A DNA stretch of 64,000 nt from JAWKUK01 sp964402175 (lineage in GTDB: Bacteria; Planctomycetota; UBA1135; GCA-002686595): contig CAYOBN010000004.1 of NCBI GenBank assembly GCA_964402175.1, positions 49,292-113,291 on the forward strand. The letters are read 5' to 3'. The notes beneath the pieces were generated by a model. The model worked only from the letters and a program-made list of their open reading frames with translations. It was not told where the DNA came from and did not search any database. Positions 35,402 to 45,378 of the stretch are shown in pieces. The translations under genes were made by a program, and so were the position numbers. Each line of letters begins with the position of its first letter. Position 1 is the first letter of the stretch.

Positions 35402-36046
35402 TCAGGCGGCCGCTCGTTCCCCGACGACGAGCAGGCCAGCGGACTGGCACACGTCGATGAACGCACGGTGCGTGGCGTCGTCGCCGCGTGTGCGGACGAG
35501 GTGCATCCGAGCGCCGGTGTCGGTATCGCTGGAGAGCAGCGCGACGAGCTCGATTCCGGCTTTGGCCGCAAGGGCGGCCAGGTTCGGCGCCGCGTGACCG
35601 CGCGCGTTCGGGAAGAGGAAGGCCACCTTGTGCAGTCCCTCATCTTCGAGGTGCTCGGTGAAGCCGCGCAGGACGTCGGTGATCGTGATCATCCCGACGA
35701 GCACGCCCTCGGAGACAACCGGAAGGCAGCCGATGCGCAGCTCGTGCAGGCGCCGCGCCACGATGTCGAGGGCGTCGTTCGGTCCACACGTCAGCGGCTC
35801 GGCCGTCATGACGTCCCCGATGCGACAGGGGGGCGAACCCGACGCTTCTTCGGCCTCCAGCGCGCCGATCCAACGCGGCACACCGCGCAGGAGGTCGCGG
35901 TCCGAGACCACACCCACGAGCAGCCCGTCCAGCATCACCGGCGCGTGACGGATGCAGCGCTCATGGAACATGTGCAGCACCTCCGCGCAGCGCTCAGTGG
36001 GAGTGACTGCGATCGGCCGACGGGTCATGGCGTGACGCACGAGCAT
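35402..36046 (-). CDS. Two-CBS-domain protein with C-terminal ACT-like region
   Basis: Cytoplasmic protein of 214 aa. Two CBS repeats (about 1-60 and 70-135; GVVSDRDLLRGV and GMITITDVLRGF are their end motifs) would bind adenosine nucleotides. The C-terminal 75 residues look like an ACT-type small-ligand domain (IELVALLSSDTDTGARMHLVRTR). It lacks an enzymatic domain, so it is probably a regulatory subunit. It follows mutS after 64 bp on the same strand. Confidence 0.8.
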   Translation of the reverse strand: MLVRHAMTRRPIAVTPTERCAEVLHMFHERCIRHAPVMLDGLLVGVVSDRDLLRGVPRWIGALEAEEASGSPPCRIGDVMTAEPLTCGPNDALDIVARRLHELRIGCLPVVSEGVLVGMITITDVLRGFTEHLEDEGLHKVAFLFPNARGHAAPNLAALAAKAGIELVALLSSDTDTGARMHLVRTRGDDATHRAFIDVCQSAGLLVVGERAAA

Positions 36047-36110
36047 CGGTGCGCGTATCGGCCGGAGCGCGCCTCGAACTGGAGCACGGCGGTGGAATCC
36101 GCCCCGCGGG

Positions 36111-38810
36111 TCAGCTCGACGCGCCGCCGCGCAGCGCCTTGAGCTCGGCCAGGAGCTCCAGCGCGCGGCGCGGGGAGGTGTCCTCCAGGTCGATCGAGTC
36201 CAGGAGCGCCTCAAGCGGCGTCGGATCGGGCTCGAACAGGCCCAGCTGGATCATTCCCGCCGCCGAGTGGATCGCCTCCGGAGAGCGCGCGCCGCGCGGC
36301 AGCGAGCGGCTCACCGCGCCATCCCCGGTGCTCGCCACGCGACCGCCCAGGCCGTGGGCCTCGGACTCGACGTTGCGCAGGACTTGTTTGGCGCGTTGGA
36401 CGACTTCGGCGGGCACACCCGCGAGCCGTGCGACTTGGATGCCGTAGCTGCGATCGGTGCCACCTTCGACGATCTGGTGCAGGAAGACGATCTCGTCGTC
36501 CCACTCGCGGACGGCGACGTTGAGGTTGTAGACCCCATCGAGGCGCTCGGAGAGGCTCGTCAGTTGGTGGTAGTGCGTCGCAAAGAGCGTGCGCGCGCGG
36601 ACCTTCTGTTGCAGGTGCTCGACGATTGCCCACGCCAAGGCCAGGCCGTCGAAGGTGCTGGTGCCGCGCCCCACTTCGTCCAACAGCACGAGCGAGCGCG
36701 AGGTCGCGTTGTTCAGGATGTTGGCGATCTCGACCATCTCGACCATGAAGGTCGAGGCGCCGCGCGACAGGTCATCCGCCGAACCAAGTCGTGTCGCGAT
36801 GCGATCGCAGACCCCGATCTTCGCGGACGCAGCTGGCACAAAAGCGCCGATCTGCGCCAAGAGCACGATCAGCGCCGTTTGGCGGATGTACGTCGACTTA
36901 CCGGCCATGTTCGGGCCAGTGATCAGGCCGACCATACGCTTCTTCCGATCGAGCCGCGAGTCGTTCGGCACGAACGTGATGTCGAGCTGGTTCGCTTCGA
37001 TGACCGGGTGACGGCCAGCGATGATCTCGATGGACTCGCCGTTGTCGACCTCGGGCGCGACGTAGCGACGCTTGGCTGCGGTCTCCGCCAGGCCGGCGAT
37101 CACATCGACCTCTGCCAGAGCGCGGGCGACCCCCAGGATCCGCGGCACCTCGCGCGCGACGGCGTCGCGCAGCTCGGAGAAGATCCGGTACTCGATGTCG
37201 CGCGACGTCTCTTCGGCTCGCAGGACCTTGTCTTCGAACTCCTTGAGCTCGGGCGTGATGTAGCGCTCGGCGTTCTTGACCGTCTGCTTCCGAACGAACG
37301 AGTCGGGGACCTGATCGATCTGGCCGCGCGGTACTTCGAGGTAATAGCCGAAGACCGAGGTGAATCCGATCTTCAGGCCCGGAATGCCGTAGCGCTCGAT
37401 CGCCTGCGCCTGGAAGCGCGCCATCCACTGTTTGCCGTCGCGCGCGATGGAGCGCAGCTCGTCGAGCTCGGCGTCGACCCCTTCGCGCACCAAGCCGCCT
37501 TCGCGCAGCGTGTTCGGCGGCCCGTCGACAAGGGTGTTCTGCACCCGCGCCACCAGATCGTCCATCGGATCGAGGGCGGTGCAGAGCTCACCGAGCGCCC
37601 GCGAGTACGCCTGGTCGAGGCGTTGCCGCAGCGGCGACACGATCGCGAGCGACGCAGCCAGCGCCACAAGGTCGCGAGCGTTGGCGCGCTGCGTCGAGAC
37701 CTTACCGACGAGGCGCTCGACGTCGAGCACGTCGACCAACATCGCGCGGACGTCCTCGCGCAGGAACGGGCCCTCGACGAACTCCGCGATCCCGCGTTGA
37801 CGGTACAGGATCGCCTCGACGTCGCGCAAAGGCGCCAGCAACCATTCGCGGATCAAACGCCCGCCCATCGGCGTCAGCGTCGCGTCGATCGTGTCGAGCA
37901 ATGTCCCCTCGCGCCGTCCTTCGCGCTGGGTCGCGGTCAGCTCCAGAGTCGAGCGGGTCGCGCGATCGAGCACCATGTGGCGGTTCGTGTCGACGCGCTC
38001 GAGCCGCAGCAGGTGACTCGTCGCTCCGCGCTGCGTGTCGCGCGCGTATTCGAGCAACGCGCCCGCGGCGGGCAACGCGACGGAGTCGTCTTCGAAGCCG
38101 AAGCCTTCGAGCGTGGCCACGCCGAACTGCTGTTTGAGCGTGCGCAGGGCTCCGTCGAGCGAGAAGCGCCACGGCTCGCGGTGTGTGACCCGCGGGCCGA
38201 ACTCGCGCGCGAGTTTGTTGGCGACGTCAGGCGCACGATCTGCGAGGCGCTCGTCGACCAAGAGCTCTGCGGGGGCGATGCGCGCGAGCTCGTCGTCGAT
38301 GCGCGCCACAGGCACCTCGGCGCCGAACGCGCGGCCCGTCGACAGATCCAGCCATGCGAGGCCCGCCCGCTTGCCGTCGACGTGCAGTGCCGCGAGGAAG
38401 TTGGCCGAGCGCGCGTCGAGCGCGTCTTCTTCGGTCAGCGTCCCCGCGGTGACGACCCGCACGATCTCACGCGCGACGATGCCTTTGGTCGTGCGCGGGT
38501 CACCGATCTGCTCGCAGACCGCGACCTTGAACCCCTTCTGGACGAGGCGCAGCGTGTAGGAATCGACGGTCTTGACCGGGACACCCGCCATCGGCAACGC
38601 GTCGGCTCCCTTCGCCCGCGATGTGAGCGCGATCCCGAGCTCACGCGAGGCGACCTTCGCGTCCTCGCCGAAGAGCTCGTAGAAGTCGCCCATCCGGAAG
38701 AAGAGGATCGCTTCGCCTGCTTCTCGCTTCGCGGCCTCGAGCTGGCCCATCATCGTGACTTTGGGCTTGCCACCGCGGGGGGCCGGTCTGTCGTCGATGT
38801 CGGGGCTCAT
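36111..38810 (-). CDS. mutS: DNA mismatch repair ATPase MutS
   Basis: Recognises mismatches and small loops in replicated DNA. The 899-aa protein has the mismatch-binding GDFYELF motif (FYE 43-45). The connector, lever and clamp domains follow, then the ATPase with TGPNMAGKSTYIRQ (Walker A), DEVGRGTSTFDGLA (Walker B) and a FATHYHQL segment. The size is slightly above the usual 850-880 aa. A TAGGAT hexamer lies 18 nt before the ATG. mutL is not in the window. Confidence 0.97.
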   Translation of the reverse strand: MSPDIDDRPAPRGGKPKVTMMGQLEAAKREAGEAILFFRMGDFYELFGEDAKVASRELGIALTSRAKGADALPMAGVPVKTVDSYTLRLVQKGFKVAVCEQIGDPRTTKGIVAREIVRVVTAGTLTEEDALDARSANFLAALHVDGKRAGLAWLDLSTGRAFGAEVPVARIDDELARIAPAELLVDERLADRAPDVANKLAREFGPRVTHREPWRFSLDGALRTLKQQFGVATLEGFGFEDDSVALPAAGALLEYARDTQRGATSHLLRLERVDTNRHMVLDRATRSTLELTATQREGRREGTLLDTIDATLTPMGGRLIREWLLAPLRDVEAILYRQRGIAEFVEGPFLREDVRAMLVDVLDVERLVGKVSTQRANARDLVALAASLAIVSPLRQRLDQAYSRALGELCTALDPMDDLVARVQNTLVDGPPNTLREGGLVREGVDAELDELRSIARDGKQWMARFQAQAIERYGIPGLKIGFTSVFGYYLEVPRGQIDQVPDSFVRKQTVKNAERYITPELKEFEDKVLRAEETSRDIEYRIFSELRDAVAREVPRILGVARALAEVDVIAGLAETAAKRRYVAPEVDNGESIEIIAGRHPVIEANQLDITFVPNDSRLDRKKRMVGLITGPNMAGKSTYIRQTALIVLLAQIGAFVPAASAKIGVCDRIATRLGSADDLSRGASTFMVEMVEIANILNNATSRSLVLLDEVGRGTSTFDGLALAWAIVEHLQQKVRARTLFATHYHQLTSLSERLDGVYNLNVAVREWDDEIVFLHQIVEGGTDRSYGIQVARLAGVPAEVVQRAKQVLRNVESEAHGLGGRVASTGDGAVSRSLPRGARSPEAIHSAAGMIQLGLFEPDPTPLEALLDSIDLEDTSPRRALELLAELKALRGGASS

Positions 38811-39006
38811 GGCGCGCTCGGGCCCAAGATCCTAGAAGCCCCAGCGCTGGATTGCGACTCACGCGAGCGGCCTGCGGGGGACGCCGCGCACGGTCGCGGG
38901 CGTGACCCTGGGCAGACTCCCCGGCGCGCGTTACCGTGGGCGCCCCCGCACGACGCAGGGCGTCGTGTACATCCCCTCGAAGGCGGCCGCACAGCCGCCC
39001 GAACCC

Positions 39007-40575
39007 ATGGCGACGACGACCCCTGCCCAGGCGCAGCCGCGCACCCTCCTCCAGCGCATCCTCGATGGCCTCGAGAAGTGGGGCAACCGCCTGCCCGACC
39101 CCGCGGTGCTGTTCGTCCTCGGCCTCGTCGTGGTCTGGATCTGTTCGGTGCTGCTCGCGGGCCAGACCTTCACCGAGATCGACCCGCGCAGCGGCCAGCC
39201 GCTCGTGGTGAAGAACCTGCTGGCGCCGAAGGCGCTGGCCGAGTTCCTCGCCGGCATGGTGAAGACGTTTGTCTTGTTCCCGCCGCTCGGGGTCGTCCTC
39301 GTGGCGCTCCTCGGTGTCGGTGTCGCCGAACACGCGGGTTTCATCAACGCCTGCCTCAAGGGACTGCTCGGGATCACGCCGCGCGCGCTGCTCACGCCGA
39401 TGCTGATCTTGGTGGCGATCATGAGCCACACCGCGGCCGATGCCGGGTACGTCCTCGTGATCCCGTTGGCGGCGGTGATGTACTACGCCGCCGGGCGGCA
39501 CCCGCTCGCCGGGGTCGCCGCCGCCTTCGCGGGGGTCTCCGGCGGCTTCAGCGCGAACTTCTTGGTGTCGGGGATCGACCCGCTGCTCGCGGGGCTGACG
39601 CAGACCGGCGCGCAGGTGCTCGATCCGTCGCGCGTCGTGAACCCGCTCTGCAACTGGTACTTCACCGCAGCCTCGTCGATCTTGATCATCGCTGTCGGCT
39701 GGTTCATCACCGATCGCGTGATCGAGCCTCGTCTCGCGGCGACGAAGGTCGATGGTGACCCAGCGGACATGCCCAAGATCGAGCCGATGTCGGCCCGCGA
39801 GCGCCGCGGGATGTTCGCCGGGCTCGCTACGATGGCGCTCGGGTTGATCGCGCTCGCTGTCTGGGCTTACCCGGCGGATTCGGCGCTGAGGTACGATGGC
39901 TCGCTGACGAACGTGAAGCCGGCGGCGCCTTTGATGGACGCGATCGTGCCGCTGATCTTCTTGCTGTTCCTGATCCCGGGCATCGTCCACGGTTACGTCG
40001 CTGGGACGTTCAAGACCCACCGGGATGTCGTGAAGGGCATGAGCGCCGCGATGGGCACCATGGCCTATTACTTGGTAATGGCATTCTTCGCCGCGCTGTT
40101 CATCGATGCGTTCGGGCGCTCGAACCTCGGGGTGCTGTTGGCCCTTAAGGGCGCGAACTTCCTGCGCGAAGCCGGCTTTGGCAATGAGATCACCCTAGTC
40201 GGGATCATCCTGCTCTCCGCCTCGGTGAACCTGCTCATCGGCTCGTCTTCGGCCAAATGGGCGCTTCTGGCGCCGATCTTCGTGCCGATGCTGATGCAGC
40301 TCGGTGTGTCGCCGGAGCTCACGCAGGCGGCCTATCGTGTCGGCGACTCGACGACCAACATCATCACGCCGATGATGCCGTACTTCCCCCTCGTGGTCGT
40401 GTTTGCGCAGCGCTACGTCAAGAACACGGGGATCGGGACCATGGCGGCGCTGATGCTGCCTTATTCGATCGCCTTCCTGATCACGTGGACCATCTTCTTG
40501 CTGGTCTACTGGAAGCTCGGGATCCCGCTCGGGGTCGCGGCCCCGTACGAGTACACGGCGCCTACTGGCGGCTGA
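39007..40575 (+). CDS. AbgT-family transporter
   Basis: Integral membrane transporter of 522 aa, with about 12 hydrophobic segments and an inverted-repeat architecture. AbgT proteins move p-aminobenzoyl-glutamate or export sulfonamides. Characteristic segments include IMSHTAADAGYVLVIPLAAV, a GGFSANFLVSGIDPLLAGLTQ hairpin and GDSTTNIITPMMPYFPLVV. The ATG at 39007 precedes the cytoplasmic N-terminus, and upstream codons are less family-like. The stop overlaps the convergent GNAT gene by 14 bp. Confidence 0.9.
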   Translation: MATTTPAQAQPRTLLQRILDGLEKWGNRLPDPAVLFVLGLVVVWICSVLLAGQTFTEIDPRSGQPLVVKNLLAPKALAEFLAGMVKTFVLFPPLGVVLVALLGVGVAEHAGFINACLKGLLGITPRALLTPMLILVAIMSHTAADAGYVLVIPLAAVMYYAAGRHPLAGVAAAFAGVSGGFSANFLVSGIDPLLAGLTQTGAQVLDPSRVVNPLCNWYFTAASSILIIAVGWFITDRVIEPRLAATKVDGDPADMPKIEPMSARERRGMFAGLATMALGLIALAVWAYPADSALRYDGSLTNVKPAAPLMDAIVPLIFLLFLIPGIVHGYVAGTFKTHRDVVKGMSAAMGTMAYYLVMAFFAALFIDAFGRSNLGVLLALKGANFLREAGFGNEITLVGIILLSASVNLLIGSSSAKWALLAPIFVPMLMQLGVSPELTQAAYRVGDSTTNIITPMMPYFPLVVVFAQRYVKNTGIGTMAALMLPYSIAFLITWTIFLLVYWKLGIPLGVAAPYEYTAPTGG

Positions 40576-41059
40576 GCTGTTTCGACAGCACGAGCTTGCC
40601 GTCGCCCGGCGCGTAGTAGTCGGGCAGCGTCGCGGTGTCGGTATAACCCGCGCGGTGGTAGAACCGCCGCGTGGGCTCGTAGAGGGGCTGGGTCGACGTT
40701 TCGACCCAGAAGCGGCCCGCGCCGCGCGCAGCGGCGTCGCGCTCTGCTGCTGCGAGCAGGCGCTGGCCGATGCCTCGCCCCTGAGCAGCCGGGTCGACGG
40801 CGATCCAGTAGAAGTCCCAGCTCGACTCCGTCCCATCGATAGGCCCGTAACAGGCGTAGCCGGCGAGGGCCCCATCAGCGTCGTCCTCGAAGAGGAAGTG
40901 ATAGCCGCTGGCGTCCGCGCCGCGGTCCAGCGCGTCTTGCACCAGCTCGACAGCGATGTCGACCTCCGACGGGCGGAAGAAACCGGTCGCCGCGACGATT
41001 CGGCGGACATCCTCGAGATCGCTCGTGCGGGGGACCGTGCGCAGGGCCGTGACGTGCAT
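40562..41059 (-). CDS. GNAT-family N-acetyltransferase
   Basis: Acetyltransferase of 165 aa with the acetyl-CoA loop VDPAAQGRGIGQRLL (about 94-108) and a following RRFYHRAGY strand. The acceptor is not predictable. The start at 41059 is 6 nt after TATCGT (41066-41071). The last 14 bp overlap the AbgT gene on the other strand. Confidence 0.9.
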   Translation of the reverse strand: MHVTALRTVPRTSDLEDVRRIVAATGFFRPSEVDIAVELVQDALDRGADASGYHFLFEDDADGALAGYACYGPIDGTESSWDFYWIAVDPAAQGRGIGQRLLAAAERDAAARGAGRFWVETSTQPLYEPTRRFYHRAGYTDTATLPDYYAPGDGKLVLSKQLSRQ

Positions 41060-41118
41060 GTGCACACGATAACGAGGCGGCCGGTTACTGTTTGCCCGCC
41101 CGCCGCGATCTGCGCCCC

Positions 41119-42156
41119 ATGTCCCGCTTACCCCACTCCTTCGCCAGCGACAACAACGCGCCGGTGCACCCGGCCCTCCTGGCGGCCATTCTGGAGGCCA
41201 ACTCCGGCCATGCCCGCGCCTACGGCGACGACCCCTGGACACGCGCGATGGAGGAGCGCTTTCGCGCGCACTTCGGTCCGGAGGCCCGTGCTTTCGCGGT
41301 GTGGAACGGGACCAGCGCCAACGTCTTGGGTCTCTCCGAGCTCGTCCGGCCGTTCGAGGCGGTCATCTGCGCGGCCGCGGCGCACATCAGCGTCGACGAG
41401 TGTGCAGCGCCCGAGCGCTTTCTCGGGGGCAAGCTGATGCTTGTCCCGACAGAGCACGGGAAGCTCACCCCTGACGACGTCCGCGCGCGGCTCGGCGGCC
41501 TCGGTGACCAGCACCAGGCGCAGCCCAAGGTCGTCTCCATCACGCAGTCGACCGAAGTCGGCACGGTCTACCGACCCGACGAGATCGCCGAGCTGGCCCA
41601 GGTGGCGCGCGAGAACGGCCTCTACCTGCACATGGATGGCGCGCGGCTCGCGAACGCCGCGGCGTCCCTGGGAGTGCCATTCCGCGCGATCACCACGGAT
41701 GTCGGGGTCGATGTGCTCTCGTTCGGTGGGACGAAGAACGGAGCCCTCGGCGCGGAGGCGGTCGTCTTCCTGCGCCCCGGCATCGGAGAGCGCTTCCGGT
41801 TCGTACGCAAACAGGGCATGCAGCTCGCGTCGAAGATGCGCTACGTCTCCGCGCAGCTCGCGCGGCTCCTCGAAGAGGATCTGTGGCGCGACAACGCAGC
41901 GCACGCGAACGCGATGGCCCAACGGCTCGCTTCGGCGGTCGCAGGTTTGCCGCGTGTGTCGCTGGCCCATCCGGTCGAAGCCAACGGCGTCTTCGTGACG
42001 CTGCCCCGCGAGTGGATCGCGCCGCTGCAGGCCCACGCGCCCTTCTACGTCTGGGATGAAACGGGCCCTGTGGTGCGGTGGATGTGCTCCTTCGATACGC
42101 GAACGGAGGACGTGGACGCATTTGCCGCAGCCCTCAGGCGCATCGCCGCCGGGTAG
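41119..42156 (+). CDS. Low-specificity threonine aldolase family protein
   Basis: PLP-dependent fold-type I enzyme of 345 aa that cleaves threonine or allo-threonine into glycine and acetaldehyde. PLP lysine K206 is in SFGGTKNGALG; LHMDGARLAN contributes the aspartate (D173) and arginine of the pocket. The length fits the family. The start at 41119 is 28 nt after a weaker TACTGT, so a longer leader is possible. Its stop TAG forms part of the TAGCCT hexamer before the next gene. Confidence 0.92.
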   Translation: MSRLPHSFASDNNAPVHPALLAAILEANSGHARAYGDDPWTRAMEERFRAHFGPEARAFAVWNGTSANVLGLSELVRPFEAVICAAAAHISVDECAAPERFLGGKLMLVPTEHGKLTPDDVRARLGGLGDQHQAQPKVVSITQSTEVGTVYRPDEIAELAQVARENGLYLHMDGARLANAAASLGVPFRAITTDVGVDVLSFGGTKNGALGAEAVVFLRPGIGERFRFVRKQGMQLASKMRYVSAQLARLLEEDLWRDNAAHANAMAQRLASAVAGLPRVSLAHPVEANGVFVTLPREWIAPLQAHAPFYVWDETGPVVRWMCSFDTRTEDVDAFAAALRRIAAG

Positions 42157-42171
42157 CCTTGCGGGCTCCCC

Positions 42172-44283
42172 ATGAACGCCACGCGCGCCCACGGCCTCGA
42201 CGCCCTCTTCCGTCCCCGCTCCGTCGCTGTCGTCGGCGCCAGTCGACGCGCTGGGTCCATCGGTCGTCAGATCGTCGCGAACCTGGTGCAGTGCGGCTTC
42301 ACCGGTCCGGTCTATCCCGTCAATACCGCGGCTGAGGTCGTCTGCTCCATCCCCGCCCACAAGAGCGTCAAAGCGATCCCTGGGCCCGTCGATCTGGCGG
42401 TCCTGGCCGTACCCGCTGCGGCCGTGCTGAAGGTGGCCGAAGAGTGCGGCCGCAAAGGCGTGAAGGGCCTCGTCGTCATCACCGCCGGCTTCCGCGAGAT
42501 CGGCGGCGAGGGGATCGAACGCGAAGAGCGCCTCCGCAAGATCGCCGATCGCTTCGGCATGCGTGTGATCGGGCCGAACTGCATGGGCATCTTGACGACG
42601 CTGCCCGAGATCTCGTGCAACGCCAGCTTCTCGCGCAACTGGCCGCCGGCGGGCAAAGTCGCGCTCGTCTCGCAGTCCGGAGCGCTCGGCGAGGCGATCC
42701 TCGCCGATGCGGCGCAGGCGGGCCTCGGTGTGTCGATGTTCGCTTCCGTCGGCAATCGCGTCGATGTCACCGCCGCTGACTTGGTCGCGTACTGGGGCGA
42801 GGATCCAGAGGTCGAGGTGATCTTGCTCTACCTCGAGACCGTCGGCGAGCCGAGCGAGTTCTTCCAGGTCGCACGCGCGGTCGCCCGCAAGAAGCCGATC
42901 ATCGCCGTGAAGTCCGGCCGCAGCGACGCCGGCGCTCTGGCAGCGAGCTCACACACGGGCTCCATCGCTGGCGCGGACGTCGCCGTCGATACGCTCTTTC
43001 AGCAGTGCGGAGTGCTGCGTGTCGACAACTTCCGCGACATGTTCACCCTGGCGCGCGCCTTGTTGGCGCAGCCGCCGCCGCGGGGTCCGCGGATGGCGAT
43101 CGTGACGAACGCGGGTGGTCCGGGGATCCTCGCGACCGATGCGCTCGCTGGGCTCGGAATGTCGATGGCGGAGCTCACGCCGAAGACGACCGAGGCCCTC
43201 CAGAGGGCTCTGCCGGCGGAAGCGAGCGTGCGCAACCCCATCGATCTCATCGCCTCGGCGGATGGCGAGCGCTACCGCGCCGCTCTGCGTGCCGTCGTGC
43301 GTGACCCTGGCGTCGACGGACTCGTGGTCATGTTCGTGTCGCCGATCATGATCGATGCAGCGGCTGTCGCGCGGGCGATCGTCGATGAGACGCGCGGATT
43401 GGATCGCCCGGTGCTGGCGTGTGTGATGGGACGCCAGGGCAGCGACGAAGCGCAAGAGCTCCTGGATGCAGCGGGTGTGCCGGTGTTCCGCTATCCAGAG
43501 GACGCTGCGACGACGCTGAGGCTCATGCTGCGCCGCCGCCGTTGGCTGGACCGTAAACCCGTGAAGCTGCCGAAGTTGCGGGTCGACAAGGCAGCAGCGG
43601 AGGCCATCCTGCGCCGCTATCGCCGCAAAGGCGGCTGGCTGCCGACGGCGGCGACCGAAGAGCTGTTGGGCGCCTACGGCGTGCCGTTTGCGGCCAGCCG
43701 GCGCGTCAAGCGCCCTGCAGAGGCGGTCGCGGCTGCGCTCGAGCTCGGTTTCCCCGTCGTCCTGAAGGCCGAAGGGGAAGGGCTGTTGCACAAGAGCGAA
43801 CACCGCGCCGTCCGCACGAACCTGCGCACCAGTGACGATGTGTTCGCCGCAGCGCAGGACCTGGTCGCTCGCCTCGCTGGGACGTTCGACGGACTGAGCT
43901 TTCAGGTGCAGCGCCAAGCCGAAGGTCACCGCGAGCTGTTGCTGGGGATGACCCGCGACCCGCGCTCTGGACCCCTCTTCGCTGCGGGCCTCGGCGGGAC
44001 GCAGGTCGAGGTCCTCAGGGACGTGGCCTTGCGCCTCGGCCCCCTCGACGGCCGCGATCCGGAGGAGATGCTGGCGAGCCTCAAGGGCGCCGCCCTCTTG
44101 CGCGAGTTCCGCGGCGCACCAGCGGCGGACACGGGCCTGGCCGTACAGGTCCTCTTGCGCCTCCAACTCTTGACGACGGACTTTTCGGACATCCAGGAGG
44201 TCGAAGTGAATCCGCTGATCCTGTCGCGGCCTGGCGGGAAGAGCGTCGCCGTGGATGCGCGGCTTCGGATCGAAGCGCACTGA
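42172..44283 (+). CDS. ADP-forming acyl/acetyl-CoA synthetase (fused alpha and beta)
   Basis: Converts acyl-CoA, ADP and phosphate to the acid, CoA and ATP, or the reverse. The 703-aa protein fuses the CoA-binding domain (VVGASRRAGSIGRQIVANL), the ligase domains carrying the phosphohistidine loop ASSHTGSIAG (H about residue 261) and a C-terminal ATP-grasp domain. This is the AcdAB-fusion architecture, common in bacterial relatives of protein acetyltransferase Pat but without a GNAT domain here. The ATG lies 12 nt after TAGCCT (42154-42159). Confidence 0.92.
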   Translation: MNATRAHGLDALFRPRSVAVVGASRRAGSIGRQIVANLVQCGFTGPVYPVNTAAEVVCSIPAHKSVKAIPGPVDLAVLAVPAAAVLKVAEECGRKGVKGLVVITAGFREIGGEGIEREERLRKIADRFGMRVIGPNCMGILTTLPEISCNASFSRNWPPAGKVALVSQSGALGEAILADAAQAGLGVSMFASVGNRVDVTAADLVAYWGEDPEVEVILLYLETVGEPSEFFQVARAVARKKPIIAVKSGRSDAGALAASSHTGSIAGADVAVDTLFQQCGVLRVDNFRDMFTLARALLAQPPPRGPRMAIVTNAGGPGILATDALAGLGMSMAELTPKTTEALQRALPAEASVRNPIDLIASADGERYRAALRAVVRDPGVDGLVVMFVSPIMIDAAAVARAIVDETRGLDRPVLACVMGRQGSDEAQELLDAAGVPVFRYPEDAATTLRLMLRRRRWLDRKPVKLPKLRVDKAAAEAILRRYRRKGGWLPTAATEELLGAYGVPFAASRRVKRPAEAVAAALELGFPVVLKAEGEGLLHKSEHRAVRTNLRTSDDVFAAAQDLVARLAGTFDGLSFQVQRQAEGHRELLLGMTRDPRSGPLFAAGLGGTQVEVLRDVALRLGPLDGRDPEEMLASLKGAALLREFRGAPAADTGLAVQVLLRLQLLTTDFSDIQEVEVNPLILSRPGGKSVAVDARLRIEAH

Positions 44284-44289
44284 GCGCGC

Positions 44290-45378
44290 TCAGTCGAACA
44301 ACGTGTGCAGATCCGGGTTCGCAGAGACCCGCCACAGCCAACCGTCGAGCAGGTAGTGCGTCGCTTGCGGCACCGCCAGCAGCGGCACGAACAGGCTTGC
44401 GGTCCATGCCGCGACGTTCTCCGGCGTGAAGGGCCCTGGGAAGGCCTCGTCGTGGTCGTGCCACACGAGTTGGTGCCAGAGCCACTCCTCGGCGTAACCG
44501 AGCAGCGCTAGAGAAAGAACGAAGAGGACTACGAAGCCGAACCCTGGCCGAAAGAGCCGCGCGCCGAGGCCCGGGCGGCCATTTGCTGCGGCGACTTCGA
44601 CGCGCCAGATCACCGCCAAATAGGGGACGCCGTGGCCCAGCACATTGAGCGTTGTGAACGCGATGTCCGAGTCCAGCAGGACGATCGCGGTCAGCCACCC
44701 GAGCGAGGTCGTCGCGAGCACATGGACCTTCGCCCAGTTCACTCCGCGTCCCGCGCGGTGGTGCTGGAGCTGCCGAAGAGCGAACGCGATGTGCAACACG
44801 GCCGACACTGCCAACGCGGCAAACCCGAGCCAGCGCGGCGCCTGCAGAAAGTCCCCTTCCATGAACCAGGCGATGTCGCGCGGCAGCGTCGCGTGCCACC
44901 ACACGAGCGGAGCGACCGTGGCGGCATAGGCCAGCGAACGGTCCAACTGGAAGTCCCGCGTCCCTTCGCCCGCGCGCCGCCGTGTGTATGCGACCCAGCC
45001 CCATTGTTGGCGCACGAAGTGGAAGACCGCCAAGTACGCCAGTAAGCGCCAGAACGTCGCCGCGTCGTGCGCATAGAAGAGCTGGCCCAATGCGAGGACC
45101 AGCACCGGCGTCGCGATGTAGAGCGTCCTGTGGCGGCGGAAGCGCGTCGGGTCCAAGTAGACGCGGAAGGCGGTCGCGTAGACGTGCGCGACGTCGACGC
45201 CCGCGACCAGCAGCACGAAGAGCCACGGCGGAACTTCAGCAGACAGCAGCCCTGCAGCGCCGAACGCGAGCGTGATCAGGAGCCCCGCGATCAGGGACCC
45301 CGAGAAGACCCAGGCGTCCGCGCGCGGAGACAGGATCCAACCAGGTCGCAGCGCAGCTGTGCCGTCCGCCGAAGTCAC
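44290..45378 (-). CDS. Polytopic membrane protein, last gene of the SpeD operon
   Basis: Protein of 362 aa with about eight hydrophobic segments. It has a conserved-looking cytoplasmic-face stretch HFVRQQWGWVAYTRRR and several membrane-edge histidines (AFRVYL, a GHGVPY segment and WHDHDEAF). I cannot name a family. The GTG start overlaps the stop of the FAD oxidoreductase (GTGA), so it is translationally coupled to it. In context it could process, transport or desaturate the substrate handled by the upstream enzymes, but that is speculation. Confidence 0.75.
   Translation of the reverse strand: MTSADGTAALRPGWILSPRADAWVFSGSLIAGLLITLAFGAAGLLSAEVPPWLFVLLVAGVDVAHVYATAFRVYLDPTRFRRHRTLYIATPVLVLALGQLFYAHDAATFWRLLAYLAVFHFVRQQWGWVAYTRRRAGEGTRDFQLDRSLAYAATVAPLVWWHATLPRDIAWFMEGDFLQAPRWLGFAALAVSAVLHIAFALRQLQHHRAGRGVNWAKVHVLATTSLGWLTAIVLLDSDIAFTTLNVLGHGVPYLAVIWRVEVAAANGRPGLGARLFRPGFGFVVLFVLSLALLGYAEEWLWHQLVWHDHDEAFPGPFTPENVAAWTASLFVPLLAVPQATHYLLDGWLWRVSANPDLHTLFD

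Noticed and set aside
36267..39758. A 1163-codon plus-strand open frame
   Set aside because: It covers mutS in antisense; MutS motifs are all present on the minus strand.
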